Below are positions 27,217 through 34,877 of a stretch of 40,949 nucleotides of DNA, one piece after another. Position 1 is the stretch's first letter, and each line of letters starts with the position of its first letter. Both the position numbers and the translations under genes were made by a program. Source of the DNA: Sulfurimonas sp. (GTDB lineage Bacteria; Campylobacterota; Campylobacteria; Campylobacterales; Sulfurimonadaceae); contig JALWSY010000162.1 of NCBI GenBank assembly GCA_027083035.1, positions 1 through 40,949 of the forward strand. Direction: 5' to 3'. The notes under the pieces were generated by a model. It was not told the origin of the DNA. It worked only from the letters and a program-made list of their open reading frames with translations, and searched no databases.

Positions 27217-29175
27217 CTATACCGCAGCACTTACCCTAAGGTATTTATTTAAAACCTCTTCCAATCGCTCTTTTGAGAGTGGTTTTGGCATATATTCATC
27301 AAGTCCACTCTCTAAAAGCTTCTCTCTGTCTCCTTCCATTCCCATAGCAGTAAGTGCTACAACAGGAGTGAGTCGGTTAATACCCATACCCTCTTTAATC
27401 TCTTTAGTAGCCTCAATACCATTTTTATGAGGCATATCTATATCCATAAAGATAATGTCATACTTTGTTCTTGAGCAGTAGTGGACAGCCTCTACACCAT
27501 TTGATGCGGTTGTTACTGCTATATTATACTCCTGAAGCAGTATCTGAATAAGTCTTTGATTTATAAGGTTATCCTCTACCACTAAAGCATTTATCTCTTT
27601 GCGTAGTTGTAGTTTTGTCTCACTTCTCTTCTCTGCAACACTCTCTCCATGCACAGCAAAGAGGTGTTGTGAAATAGCACTTGGAAGAAGAGGTTTTTTC
27701 ACGACATCATCTACTATATGTGTGAGTTTTGTTTGTAACTTTTCACCCGCATCGAGCAGAATATAAACAGGTGTTTTTTTAGTGTATGTTCCAAGCTCTA
27801 GCATCCATGAAGAATCACTCTGATTTGCGACTATATATAGGGCAGAAATATCTGCATATACGCTTTCATCAAGTTGATTTGATTTTATAACGTCAATGGC
27901 AAAAGAGCGTAAGTAGATAGTTAAGAAGTTCGCCTCATCTACTCTGTTTTTATCAAGAAGCAGCACTTTTACCTTTCTCTTTGGCATCATCTTAAAGTTT
28001 TGTCCTCTACTCTCTTTAAAGTTCAGTACAAAGTTTACATAAGTTCCCGCATCCTCTTGAGACTGTATGCGTAGCTCTGAACCGAGCAGTTTCACAAGTC
28101 CATAAGAGAGGCTAAGACCGACTCCTAAACGCTCATCTGCTTGTGATTCAGATGTGAACGGTTCATTTATTCTTGCTATCTGTTCACTTGAGAGTCCTTT
28201 ACCATTATCTCTTACACCGAAACCTATACTGCACTCACCATTTTTTTGTCGCTTCAGTAGCTTTACTTCAATAATAACTTTCCCACCTCGCGGTGTATAT
28301 TTCACAGCATTTTGGATAAGAGAGTACATCACTTGTCTTATCTTCTTTGCATCACCATAGAGTTCTTGTGGTAATTTTGGGTCTATAAAGGTAAGCACTT
28401 TCACCCCTTTATCACTTCCCGTCTTACAAAAGGTGTATGCTAGTTTTTCCATCGCAGGGAGGATATTAAACTCTTTTGGATTTAACTCCAATCTACCACT
28501 TTGTAACTGAGAGAGATCAAGCAGAGTTTCAATATTTGTCATTAAATTTTTAGAGGAGTGCATCACCATTGCTAAATACTCACTCTGTTCTCTATCAAGA
28601 TTTGTATTATGAAGTAGTTCTAAAAACCCTAAAATACCATTCATCGGTGTTCGAAATTCATGACCGATATTAGCTAAAAAACGACTCTTTAGCTCTTCAA
28701 CTTCTTTTGTCTTTACCTCTGCTTCATGAAGCTTTGTAACATCCTCAAGTTCTAAGATATAAAAGTTTTTATTTTTTTCAAAGATATGACATTTCGCATC
28801 TATATACATTATATCTCTACCATTTTTTAGTAGAGTAACTCGATACCCATCTGGTTTATATTTATGTATATAATCCATCCAACTCTTATCTGATTCTGTG
28901 AATATCTCTTCACTCTCTGCAACAAAAATATCTCTTACACTATCATGCTGATCTCTAAAATCTTTTATGGTACTATAGTGTAGAGTATCAAAGAAAGTTT
29001 TATTCGCACCTATCCAACCCTCGCCATGGAAAAAATAGAGCATCATATTTGAGGAACTATCTGCTATGCTCATGAAAAAATCTCTATCTAAGAATCCAGA
29101 AATATTGAGATTTCTATCATCCGCTCTACGACTATAAACTTTTTTGTTTGATGAAAAGAGTGAAAAGATACCCAT
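27217..29175 (-). CDS. PAS hybrid histidine kinase with pseudo-receiver and receiver
   Basis: From ATG 29175 (AAGGG seven bases upstream) the 652-residue soluble kinase has a PAS-like sensor (about 30-150), HisKA with FLANIGHEFRTPMNG (His172), a HATPase domain with SLIQNAVKYTPRGG and GVRDNGKGLS, and two receiver-like domains. The first (about 430-540) has no phosphorylatable aspartate where one is expected (ADISALYIVANQ), though it keeps a KKP motif. The second, at the C-terminus, is canonical with VVEDN and FMDIDMP (Asp578). There are no membrane segments. It is divergent from nth and its output partner is not visible here. Confidence 0.9.
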   Translation of the reverse strand: MGIFSLFSSNKKVYSRRADDRNLNISGFLDRDFFMSIADSSSNMMLYFFHGEGWIGANKTFFDTLHYSTIKDFRDQHDSVRDIFVAESEEIFTESDKSWMDYIHKYKPDGYRVTLLKNGRDIMYIDAKCHIFEKNKNFYILELEDVTKLHEAEVKTKEVEELKSRFLANIGHEFRTPMNGILGFLELLHNTNLDREQSEYLAMVMHSSKNLMTNIETLLDLSQLQSGRLELNPKEFNILPAMEKLAYTFCKTGSDKGVKVLTFIDPKLPQELYGDAKKIRQVMYSLIQNAVKYTPRGGKVIIEVKLLKRQKNGECSIGFGVRDNGKGLSSEQIARINEPFTSESQADERLGVGLSLSYGLVKLLGSELRIQSQEDAGTYVNFVLNFKESRGQNFKMMPKRKVKVLLLDKNRVDEANFLTIYLRSFAIDVIKSNQLDESVYADISALYIVANQSDSSWMLELGTYTKKTPVYILLDAGEKLQTKLTHIVDDVVKKPLLPSAISQHLFAVHGESVAEKRSETKLQLRKEINALVVEDNLINQRLIQILLQEYNIAVTTASNGVEAVHYCSRTKYDIIFMDIDMPHKNGIEATKEIKEGMGINRLTPVVALTAMGMEGDREKLLESGLDEYMPKPLSKERLEEVLNKYLRVSAAV

Positions 29176-29206
29176 AACATAACCCTTTTGAAAAATTCTT
29201 GCTTTG

Positions 29207-29212
29207 ATTATA
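29207..29212 (-). promoter_or_regulatory. -10 box of the hybrid kinase gene
   Basis: Minus-strand TATAAT (context GCTATAATCAAAGC) predicts a leader of about 25 bases with AAGGG as ribosome-binding site. It lies back to back with the nth promoter. Confidence 0.55.
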
Positions 29213-29225
29213 GCACAAATTATTG

Positions 29226-29231
29226 TAAAAT
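29226..29231 (+). promoter_or_regulatory. nth -10 box, implies leaderless mRNA
   Basis: Plus-strand TAAAAT ends 7 bases before the nth ATG at 29239, with no Shine-Dalgarno sequence between (CTGCTCG). Confidence 0.45.
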
Positions 29232-29238
29232 CTGCTCG

Positions 29239-29880
29239 ATGAAAAAAGCAACAAAAAAAGAGATTGCTGCAATTCATAAGCTTTTTATAGAGCGATATGA
29301 CGATGCAGTAACCGAACTACACTATAAAAACGCCTATGAACTTGTCGTAGCAGTAGCCCTCTCTGCACAATGCACAGATAAACGAGTAAATATTCTCACC
29401 CCTGCTCTCTTTGAGAAGTATCCAAATACCAAAGAGCTTGCAGCAGCCGATATTGATGAAGTAAAATCTTTTATTAACACCTGTTCATTTTTTAATAATA
29501 AGGCAAAAAATATTATTGAGATGGCAAAAAGAGTTGAGGAGGTTTATGGAGGAGAGATTCCTCTCAATGAAAAAGATTTGCAAACCTTAGCAGGTGTTGG
29601 ACAGAAAACTGCCAATGTTGTAATGATAGAGTACACAGGAGCAAATCTGATGGCAGTAGATACCCATGTATTTCGTGTTTCACACAGACTTGGTCTGAGT
29701 GATGACAAAACTGCAAAAGCAACAGAAGCAACACTTGTGAAAAAGTTTAAAAATGACCTTCACGCCCTGCATCAAGGGATGGTACTCTTTGGTCGCTATA
29801 TCTGCAGGGCTAAAAATCCAAAGTGCGAGGAGTGTTTTTTAACAGAGTATTGTAAAACAAAAGAGAGCTTTAAAGTTTAG
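29239..29880 (+). CDS. nth: endonuclease III
   Basis: Nth is a DNA glycosylase and AP lyase that removes oxidised pyrimidines in base-excision repair. From ATG 29239 it has 213 residues, the normal length. LSAQCTDKRVN is near the N-terminus, the helix-hairpin-helix LAGVGQKTANVV contains the catalytic lysine, VDTHVFRVSHRLG holds the catalytic aspartate, and the [4Fe-4S] cysteines are spaced C-x6-C-x2-C-x5-C in CRAKNPKCEECFLTEYC. Starting further upstream at 29188 would run through the promoter region, so I reject it. Confidence 0.96.
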   Translation: MKKATKKEIAAIHKLFIERYDDAVTELHYKNAYELVVAVALSAQCTDKRVNILTPALFEKYPNTKELAAADIDEVKSFINTCSFFNNKAKNIIEMAKRVEEVYGGEIPLNEKDLQTLAGVGQKTANVVMIEYTGANLMAVDTHVFRVSHRLGLSDDKTAKATEATLVKKFKNDLHALHQGMVLFGRYICRAKNPKCEECFLTEYCKTKESFKV

Positions 29881-29898
29881 GTATATTATTTGCTTGTA

Positions 29899-30129
29899 AT
29901 GACTATGATAAAAATTGCTCTCTTCTTATTCAGCACTCTGCTACTCTTTTCGGGTTGCATTAACAAACATGGCATCTCCGCAAAATACTATAGCGAGTGC
30001 AAAGAGTATTATGACCTTCAAGGCTACTACCATCATGAGTGTGGAGATGATGACATCGTCACCTATAAAGAGATGGGAGAGTTTATTGAAGGAGGCGATG
30101 AAGAAAAACCAAAGGGAAATGTCTGGTAG
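29899..30129 (+). CDS. small putative lipoprotein
   Basis: This is a predicted lipoprotein of about 76 residues. A short basic start and hydrophobic stretch (MIKIALFLFSTLLLFSGC) end in the lipobox LFSGC, so it should be lipidated and exported. The mature part has three further cysteines, a YYHHEC segment and an acidic tail. I do not recognise the family. ATG 29899 or 29905 may be the start; neither has a clear ribosome-binding site. It begins 18 bases after nth and is probably read from the same message. The cysteines and histidines might bind metal or haem, but no CxxCH motif is present. Confidence 0.65.
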   Translation: MTMIKIALFLFSTLLLFSGCINKHGISAKYYSECKEYYDLQGYYHHECGDDDIVTYKEMGEFIEGGDEEKPKGNVW

Positions 30130-30131
30130 CA

Positions 30132-30839
30132 CTACTTCATAGCTATAAAAGTAGCAAAATTTGCCCAGCGAAAGAGAACTTCACAATGAGAAAAACCGGC
30201 ATTTTTTGCCATCTGTATATTCTCCTCTTCGCTATAGGGAACGAGTACATTCTCTAAGGCTTCACGCTTCTGCATTATCTCATACTCTGAATACCCCTGC
30301 GACTTTTTAAAGTCATAGTAGCACTCTATAAGCTCTTTATTAAGCCTTGAGTGATGCGAGATTACCTTCTCACTAAAAATAAAAACACCCTCACTCTTTA
30401 ACGAAGTTACTATCTTTTTTACTAACTCCTCCCGAACAAGCGGACGGATAAACTGCAAGGTATAGTTACTGATAAAGACATCTGCACTTTTATAATCATA
30501 CTCTAAGATATCTGTATGTACTACTTCTATGTTTGCTCCATACGCCTCACACTTTTTGCGTGCTTGTTCAAGCATAGCCTCTGAGTTATCTAACCCTATC
30601 AACTCTGCATCCACCTCTAATCCTCTATGGATATTAAGGAGTAGTGATGCTGTTGAGCATCCCAAGTCATACACTACACCACCACTTCTAAGATTTTTAT
30701 GTGTAAAAAATTCCGTTATTCTTTGACTCTCTTTATAAAAAGGGACACTTCTCTCTAACATATCATCAAAAACTGCCGCAACCTCTGCATCAAACTCAAA
30801 CTGTTTTTTTATTGGTTTTGTAAATACTTTATCATTCAT
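30132..30839 (-). CDS. cmoA: carboxy-SAM synthase CmoA
   Basis: CmoA makes carboxy-S-adenosylmethionine from SAM and prephenate; CmoB then uses it to modify U34 of some tRNAs to 5-oxyacetyluridine. The 235 residues start [20 protein letters not shown], with [20 protein letters not shown] typical of CmoA, and have motif [12 protein letters not shown] and SNYTLQFI. cmoB is not in the window. The gene is convergent with the small lipoprotein gene, 2 bases apart. A TAGAAT box ends 7 bases before the ATG, again without a Shine-Dalgarno sequence. Confidence 0.92.
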   Translation of the reverse strand: MNDKVFTKPIKKQFEFDAEVAAVFDDMLERSVPFYKESQRITEFFTHKNLRSGGVVYDLGCSTASLLLNIHRGLEVDAELIGLDNSEAMLEQARKKCEAYGANIEVVHTDILEYDYKSADVFISNYTLQFIRPLVREELVKKIVTSLKSEGVFIFSEKVISHHSRLNKELIECYYDFKKSQGYSEYEIMQKREALENVLVPYSEEENIQMAKNAGFSHCEVLFRWANFATFIAMK

Positions 30840-30846
30840 AAGGTGT

Positions 30847-30852
30847 ATTCTA
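30847..30852 (-). promoter_or_regulatory. cmoA -10 box, implies leaderless mRNA
   Basis: Minus-strand TAGAAT is followed by ACACCTT and then the cmoA ATG. It lies next to the plus-strand TATAAT of the neighbouring gene. Confidence 0.4.
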
Positions 30853-30853
30853 C

Positions 30854-30859
30854 TATAAT
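30854..30859 (+). promoter_or_regulatory. -10 box of the small membrane protein gene
   Basis: Plus-strand TATAAT is followed by a leader of about 15 bases containing AAGGAA, then ATG 30882. Two divergent promoters share about 15 bases here. Confidence 0.5.
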
Positions 30860-30881
30860 GCAGCTAAAAAAAGGAACTCTT

Positions 30882-31229
30882 ATGGAACTCTCAACCTCTA
30901 CACTTATGCTTATCTTTTTTATTATCTTTCTTATCTTAAGTATTTGGAAGATTTGGGCATTTTTACCAAACAAGCAGTTACAAGATGATGACAGAACAGA
31001 AGAGTCTGAAAAAGAGCTTTTACGAGTAATGTTTAAGGTTATAAAAGAGAATAGAGGAGAACTTACAAATCAAGAACTTTTTGTTAAGATGGAGGAGGAT
31101 GAAACTTTTGATAGTCAACTCTTTTGGCGCTTTAACCTCAACAGACTCAACCAATTACTTATCAGTTACTACCAAAACAACCCAGATACCTCCTCGATAA
31201 AGGAGATATATGAGAAGATAAAAAATTAA
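30882..31229 (+). CDS. single-pass membrane protein of unknown function
   Basis: From ATG 30882, preceded by AAGGAA at a 5-base spacing, this is a 115-residue protein. One N-terminal transmembrane helix (about 7-27, LMLIFFIIFLILSIWKIWAF) is followed by a cytoplasmic-looking helical domain with acidic and basic residues (SEKELLRVMFKVIKENRGELTN begins it). I do not recognise the family. Upstream ATG codons at 30843 and 30858 fall in the promoter. Its stop shares TTAA with the fba stop on the other strand. Confidence 0.7.
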   Translation: MELSTSTLMLIFFIIFLILSIWKIWAFLPNKQLQDDDRTEESEKELLRVMFKVIKENRGELTNQELFVKMEEDETFDSQLFWRFNLNRLNQLLISYYQNNPDTSSIKEIYEKIKN

Positions 31230-32299
31230 TTTCTATTAAGAGCATTTAAATCTTTAAATGCCTCTTCAACGCGAGCTACAAGCCCCTCTTGTCCAGCACG
31301 AAGCCACTTTCTCGGGTCGTAGTATTTTTTATTTGGTTTATCTTCACCCTCAGGATTCCCAATCTGAGACTGTAAATAATCATTGTACTTCTCTATATAG
31401 CCACGAACACCATTCCATGTTGCCCATTGAGTGTCAGTATCTATATTCATCTTTACAACACCATAACTAATCGCTTCACTAATCTCTGAAGGAAGTGAAC
31501 CTGAACCACCATGAAAAACAAAGTTTACAGGCTTATCAACCGTAGAGTGTTTCTGCTCAATATACTTCTGAGAGTTATCTAAAATCTTGGGCGTGAGTTG
31601 TACATTTCCCGGTTTATAGACACCATGTACATTTCCAAAAGATGCAGCTATGGTAAAGTGAGGTGATACTGCACCTAGAGTCTCGTATGCTAAACATACA
31701 TCCTCTGGTTGTGTGTAAAGAAGAGAGTTATCCATATCTGTATTATCCACACCATCCTCTTCTCCACCTGTACATCCAAGCTCTATCTCTATACTCATAC
31801 CAATTTTTGCCATTCTCTCAAAGTATGTTTTGCAAGTGCTAATATTCTCCTCTAAAGACTCCTCTGAGAGATCAAGCATATGTGAAGAGAAAAGAGGTTT
31901 ACCGACATGCTTGTAGTAACGCTCACCAGCGATAAGGAGTGCATCAATCCAAGGAAGTAGTTTTTTTGCAGCATGGTCAGTATGTAAGATAACTGCAACA
32001 CCATACGCCTCTGCCATAGCATGAACATACTTTGCACCCGCTATTGCACCAAGTATTGCTGCTTTTTCATCCTCATTACTTAGTCCCTTTCCAGCAAAAA
32101 ACGATGCTCCACCATTACTGAACTGGATAATTACGGGAGAGTTTACTTTTGCGGCAGCCTCAAGAACACCGTTTATAGAGTCACTATTTACAACATTGAC
32201 TGCGGGAATAGCAAATCCTTTCTCCTTTGCATAGTCATACACTTTTTGTACATCTTCTCCAAAAAGAACACCCGGTTTGACAAGCTTTAAAACACCCAT
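31226..32299 (-). CDS. fba: class II fructose-bisphosphate aldolase
   Basis: Fba cleaves or forms fructose-1,6-bisphosphate in glycolysis and gluconeogenesis, using zinc. From ATG 32299 it has 357 residues. ILHTDHAAKKLLPWID includes zinc-binding histidine and catalytic aspartate, ELGCTGGEEDGVDN is the class II signature region, GNVHGVYKPGNVQLTP binds zinc and substrate, and FHGGSGS is the phosphate loop. The start is supported by AGAGGTGATTCT; the upstream extension to 32401 would cross the divergent promoters. Confidence 0.96.
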   Translation of the reverse strand: MGVLKLVKPGVLFGEDVQKVYDYAKEKGFAIPAVNVVNSDSINGVLEAAAKVNSPVIIQFSNGGASFFAGKGLSNEDEKAAILGAIAGAKYVHAMAEAYGVAVILHTDHAAKKLLPWIDALLIAGERYYKHVGKPLFSSHMLDLSEESLEENISTCKTYFERMAKIGMSIEIELGCTGGEEDGVDNTDMDNSLLYTQPEDVCLAYETLGAVSPHFTIAASFGNVHGVYKPGNVQLTPKILDNSQKYIEQKHSTVDKPVNFVFHGGSGSLPSEISEAISYGVVKMNIDTDTQWATWNGVRGYIEKYNDYLQSQIGNPEGEDKPNKKYYDPRKWLRAGQEGLVARVEEAFKDLNALNRN

Positions 32300-32327
32300 A
32301 GAATCACCTCTGAAATATATTTTCGAA

Positions 32328-32333
32328 ATTATA
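32328..32333 (-). promoter_or_regulatory. fba -10 box
   Basis: Minus-strand TATAAT (context TTATATAATTTCG) predicts a leader of about 22 bases that contains the fba ribosome-binding site. Confidence 0.55.
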
Positions 32334-32367
32334 TAAAAAAGTTCATTTAAAACAACTTTATGATAAA

Positions 32368-33030
32368 ATGAGCCAAATGACACAATTAGATAAAAAAGCA
32401 CTCGTTACAGATATTGTTCTAATAGATATCATAAACTTTTCACGGCTTACTTCAAGCCAACAGTTGGAGATAGTTGTATTTTTAACAAAAAGTTTTAAAA
32501 AGATGATAGAGAAGATGTTACTTAACTCAAACACGCCTCTCTCAAAATTTATTATAGGTTTTGTTTCGACAGGGGATGGTTTTTACTGTATCCTAAATCC
32601 TAGGCTCAAAGGTTTTGGTGCCATACTCGGACTCAGTTTTAATCACTTCTCTGAACATATCTCCAAAAAGTATGACTACTTTGAGGGTATCCGCATAGCT
32701 GCTCATACAGGTGAAGTCAATGAGTTCATAGATATCTTGGGCAGTAAAAACTTTATTGGCGATGGGCTTAATGATTGTGCCAGATTTTTAGAGATAAAAC
32801 ATTTTACCATTTCAACCGTTATGGTCTCAGAAGAGGCATATGAGAGTCTCAAAAAATTTCTTGTTATTCATCAGGACTTTAACAGACTCTTGGCAAAGCA
32901 TGAATTTAAAAAATCAAGTTTCTTTTCATTTAAAGATAAACATGACAAAGAGAAAAGAGGATGCCTTATCTGGCTGAGAAAATCTGGAATAATTAATCCT
33001 CCAGACATAAACTACAACTCAATGATATAA
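32368..33030 (+). CDS. stand-alone class III nucleotidyl cyclase-like domain
   Basis: The 220-residue protein looks like a single class III adenylate/guanylate cyclase homology domain with no sensor attached. VLIDIINFSRLT carries the first metal aspartate (Asp20), FVSTGDGFYCIL the second (Asp70), RIAAHTGEV is the core strand, and FIGDGLNDCARFLE has Asn135 and Arg139 at the transition-state positions plus Asp132 at the base-selecting position. The adenine-selecting lysine before GD is replaced (Val66 by alignment), so substrate and activity are uncertain. The start may be ATG 32368 or 32377, neither with a ribosome-binding site. The next gene follows after 9 bases. Confidence 0.7.
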   Translation: MSQMTQLDKKALVTDIVLIDIINFSRLTSSQQLEIVVFLTKSFKKMIEKMLLNSNTPLSKFIIGFVSTGDGFYCILNPRLKGFGAILGLSFNHFSEHISKKYDYFEGIRIAAHTGEVNEFIDILGSKNFIGDGLNDCARFLEIKHFTISTVMVSEEAYESLKKFLVIHQDFNRLLAKHEFKKSSFFSFKDKHDKEKRGCLIWLRKSGIINPPDINYNSMI

Positions 33031-33039
33031 AGGATAAAT

Positions 33040-33741
33040 ATGCGACTGACACTAGATGAGTATTCAAAACAGTTTAAAATGTCAAAAGAGATGATACAAT
33101 CAAAACTCCGCAGTAAAAAACTCAACTACATTATAGAAAACGGCACTACCTATATAATAGTCCCTATGAGTTCTCTCAAAACAAAACAACATCAGGAGAC
33201 ACCTAAGGAGCCAACTATGCAAAAAGAGAGTCAAAAAGTTCAAGAGCAAACTCAAAAGCAAGTACAAAAACCAAAAACTACGGTTGCAATGATTTTAGCT
33301 CTTTATCAAAAAGAGAACCAACAATTAAAAGAAAAAATAGTACAACTTGAAGCAAAAATTGACAAGCTTATCGATGATAAAGAGCAGATGCTTCGAGATG
33401 AGATGAATAAAATAGAACAAGTCTATAGTGCAAAAGATGAGCAACTTAAAAATATTTTAGAGTTAGTCAATGCAAAAATAGCCGCTCAACAATCACAAAC
33501 TATTCATGAAGTAGAGACTCTTGAAGCCTCAAATGATGTTGATGAACAGAGCAATAAACCTGAACGGATCGTAGAACTTAAAGACTATCTCAAAACACTT
33601 AATCTTGAAAACTATCAGAAAAAAGTAATAAAAAAACGATTCTTAGCCGCTTATGGGGAAGATATCCGCATCATTAAGCAAAATGCAAAAATTTATCTTA
33701 ACTTTTCAAAGTATGACTATAGTGATCTTTTAGAGTATTAA
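33040..33741 (+). CDS. HTH and coiled-coil protein of unknown function
   Basis: The 233-residue protein has an N-terminal segment resembling a MerR/excisionase-type helix-turn-helix (LTLDEYSKQFKMSKEMIQSKL with a following strand pair, about 1-45). Then comes a Gln/Lys-rich linker (about 50-80), a coiled coil (about 90-150) and a basic C-terminal domain (VIKKRFLAAYGEDIRIIKQN onward). AAGGA precedes the ATG. The layout recalls KfrA-like or DUF3972-like DNA-binding proteins, but I cannot assign it. It is coupled to the cyclase-like gene, so a link between nucleotide signalling and DNA binding is possible but not shown. Confidence 0.65.
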   Translation: MRLTLDEYSKQFKMSKEMIQSKLRSKKLNYIIENGTTYIIVPMSSLKTKQHQETPKEPTMQKESQKVQEQTQKQVQKPKTTVAMILALYQKENQQLKEKIVQLEAKIDKLIDDKEQMLRDEMNKIEQVYSAKDEQLKNILELVNAKIAAQQSQTIHEVETLEASNDVDEQSNKPERIVELKDYLKTLNLENYQKKVIKKRFLAAYGEDIRIIKQNAKIYLNFSKYDYSDLLEY

Positions 33742-33885
33742 ACTCCCCTCCTCCTAATCCTTTCCTCTTTTTTAGAGGAAGACAACACACTTCCAATATT
33801 TTTCATAACACTTTTTCATTTCTATCTCTTTTTTTAATCTAAACAATTTTTTATTTTTCCAATCTGATTAAAATACGATATTCCG

Positions 33886-33917
33886 TATAATACATATATA
33901 TTATTGTATGTATTATA
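33886..33917. promoter_or_regulatory. 11-bp dyad, possible operator over an upstream -10 box
   Basis: TATAATACATA (33886-33896) and TATGTATTATA (33907-33917) are perfect inverted repeats with a 10-base spacer. The left arm is also the -10 box of the upstream direct-repeat copy, and the right arm contains TATAAT on the other strand. It could be a binding site for the small HTH protein encoded just downstream. Chance palindromes are commoner in such AT-rich DNA. Confidence 0.45.
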
Positions 33918-34011
33918 ATTTAAATGATATTTAAAAGTATATATATTTTATTAAATATACATAATATAATAATTTAAATAAAATTAAATGTATGATTAAG
34001 TATATATTCCG

Positions 34012-34017
34012 TATAAT
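34012..34017 (+). promoter_or_regulatory. -10 box of the small HTH gene, implies leaderless mRNA
   Basis: TATAAT ends 7 bases before ATG 34025 with no Shine-Dalgarno sequence between (CTGCTTT). This also decides the start, since the longer frame from 33992 begins upstream of the promoter. Confidence 0.55.
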
Positions 34018-34024
34018 CTGCTTT

Positions 34025-34258
34025 ATGCAAATTGATGACCTGTTTAATATTCTTCATAACTCACTAGAATCACAAAACAATGGAAAGAAGATATCTCTTA
34101 AAGATATGGCTTCTCGTTTTGGGATTTCTATGCGCACCTATCAAGACTGGAAGCTTGGACGTGCTAAGCCACAAGCTGCTGCAGTTGTAATGCAGATGCT
34201 AGGTGAGTTAGAAGATGATGAGATTATCCGTGCAGTTAGAAAAATCAACAAGCTATAG
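34025..34258 (+). CDS. small XRE-like helix-turn-helix protein
   Basis: From ATG 34025 this is a 77-residue protein that is almost only a DNA-binding domain: SLKDMASRFGISMRTYQDWKLGRAKPQ is a clear helix-turn-helix of the lambda-repressor/XRE type. The rest is helical (MQMLGELEDDEIIRAVRKI). It may autoregulate through the dyad in the AT-rich region before it. It starts an apparent run of small protein, HU and P-loop protein. The protein lies 14 bases ahead of the next gene. Confidence 0.75.
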   Translation: MQIDDLFNILHNSLESQNNGKKISLKDMASRFGISMRTYQDWKLGRAKPQAAAVVMQMLGELEDDEIIRAVRKINKL

Positions 34259-34272
34259 AGGGGAGTAGCCAA

Positions 34273-34506
34273 ATGAGTACACTTACTAAAAATGAGAGGG
34301 ATGGTTTAGATGATGTCTTTTTATCCATTCAGACACACCAAGATAAGTACCGAAAAATCAAAGAGTTATCGGCTCTGCTCTTTTCAAAAAAATCAAAACT
34401 AGATATCACAAAGCTTCTCAAACAAGCTAAACAGGGACTAAAAGAAACAAATATTTCACATTTTCTATTGCAAATAAGCAAAAAGAAGAAAAATTTAAGC
34501 AAATAA
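34273..34506 (+). CDS. small basic protein of unknown function
   Basis: This 77-residue protein is lysine-rich and probably helical (MSTLTKNERDGLDDVFLSIQ at the start, ending KKKKNLSK). It has no recognisable motif. A strong GGGGAG stands 8 bases before the ATG, and the gene lies directly behind the small HTH gene, so I take it as real and co-transcribed. Confidence 0.6.
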   Translation: MSTLTKNERDGLDDVFLSIQTHQDKYRKIKELSALLFSKKSKLDITKLLKQAKQGLKETNISHFLLQISKKKKNLSK

Positions 34507-34523
34507 AGTATAAAGTGTCTATA

Positions 34524-34556
34524 GCTGAATTTCTTCGCGCCAATATGAAGATTCGG
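34524..34556 (+). other. hairpin between the small basic protein gene and HU
   Basis: CTGAATTTCTTC and GAAGATTCGG can pair, with a one-base bulge and G-T pairs, around CGCCAATAT. No T tract follows directly, so this is a weak terminator or a leader structure ahead of the HU ribosome-binding site AAGGG. Confidence 0.35.
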
Positions 34557-34583
34557 AAAATATTTTAATCCAAGGGTAAATTT

Positions 34584-34868
34584 ATGAATAAAGCTCAATT
34601 CGTTGAATTAGTACAAGCACATGGAGAGTACAAAACTAAAGTTGAAGCAGAAAATGCTATTAAAGCATTTACAGAAGCTGTCACAGAAGCATTAGTAAAG
34701 AAGGAAGATGTTTCTTTAGTTGGTTTTGGTAGTTTCACAGCTGCACTTCAAAAAGGTAAAAGTGGTAAAGTACCGGGTACTGATAAAACTTACACTACTC
34801 AAGATAAAATGGTTCCAAAATTTAAAGCTGGTAAAGGTCTTAAAGACCGAGTAGCTTCAGGAAAGTAA
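34584..34868 (+). CDS. hup: DNA-binding protein HU
   Basis: HU bends and compacts DNA as a dimer. The 94-residue protein starts MNKAQFVELVQAHGEYKTKV and has VSLVGFGSFTAALQKGKSGK, then the arm region GTDKTYTTQDKMVPKFKAGKGLKDRV. The strand-2 arm lacks the classical GRNPxTG wording; GKVPGTDKTY stands there instead, a variant I associate with this phylum. AAGGG precedes the ATG. It follows the small genes of the AT-rich region, whose DNA would be a natural target for bending proteins. Confidence 0.93.
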   Translation: MNKAQFVELVQAHGEYKTKVEAENAIKAFTEAVTEALVKKEDVSLVGFGSFTAALQKGKSGKVPGTDKTYTTQDKMVPKFKAGKGLKDRVASGK

Positions 34869-34877
34869 CCACTTTTT

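Larger units (their letters stand above)
33878..34017 (+). repeat. 14-base direct repeat containing TATAAT, two copies
   Basis: ATATTCCGTATAAT occurs at 33878-33891 and again at 34004-34017, 126 bases apart start to start. Each copy ends in a perfect -10 box. The downstream copy is placed to start transcription at the ATG of the small HTH gene. The upstream copy lies within a dyad. Confidence 0.8.
33742..34024. other. very AT-rich gene-free control region
   Basis: These 283 bases hold no gene. The first part contains a hairpin TTCCTCT/AGAGGAA (33762-33780) after the HTH/coiled-coil gene, with no T tract behind it. From about 33830 the DNA is extremely AT-rich: only 9 of the 112 bases between 33892 and 34003 are G or C. 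It carries a 14-base direct repeat, an 11-bp dyad, a smaller TTTAAAT/ATTTAAA dyad at 33919-33935, and the promoter of the small HTH gene. Confidence 0.7.
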
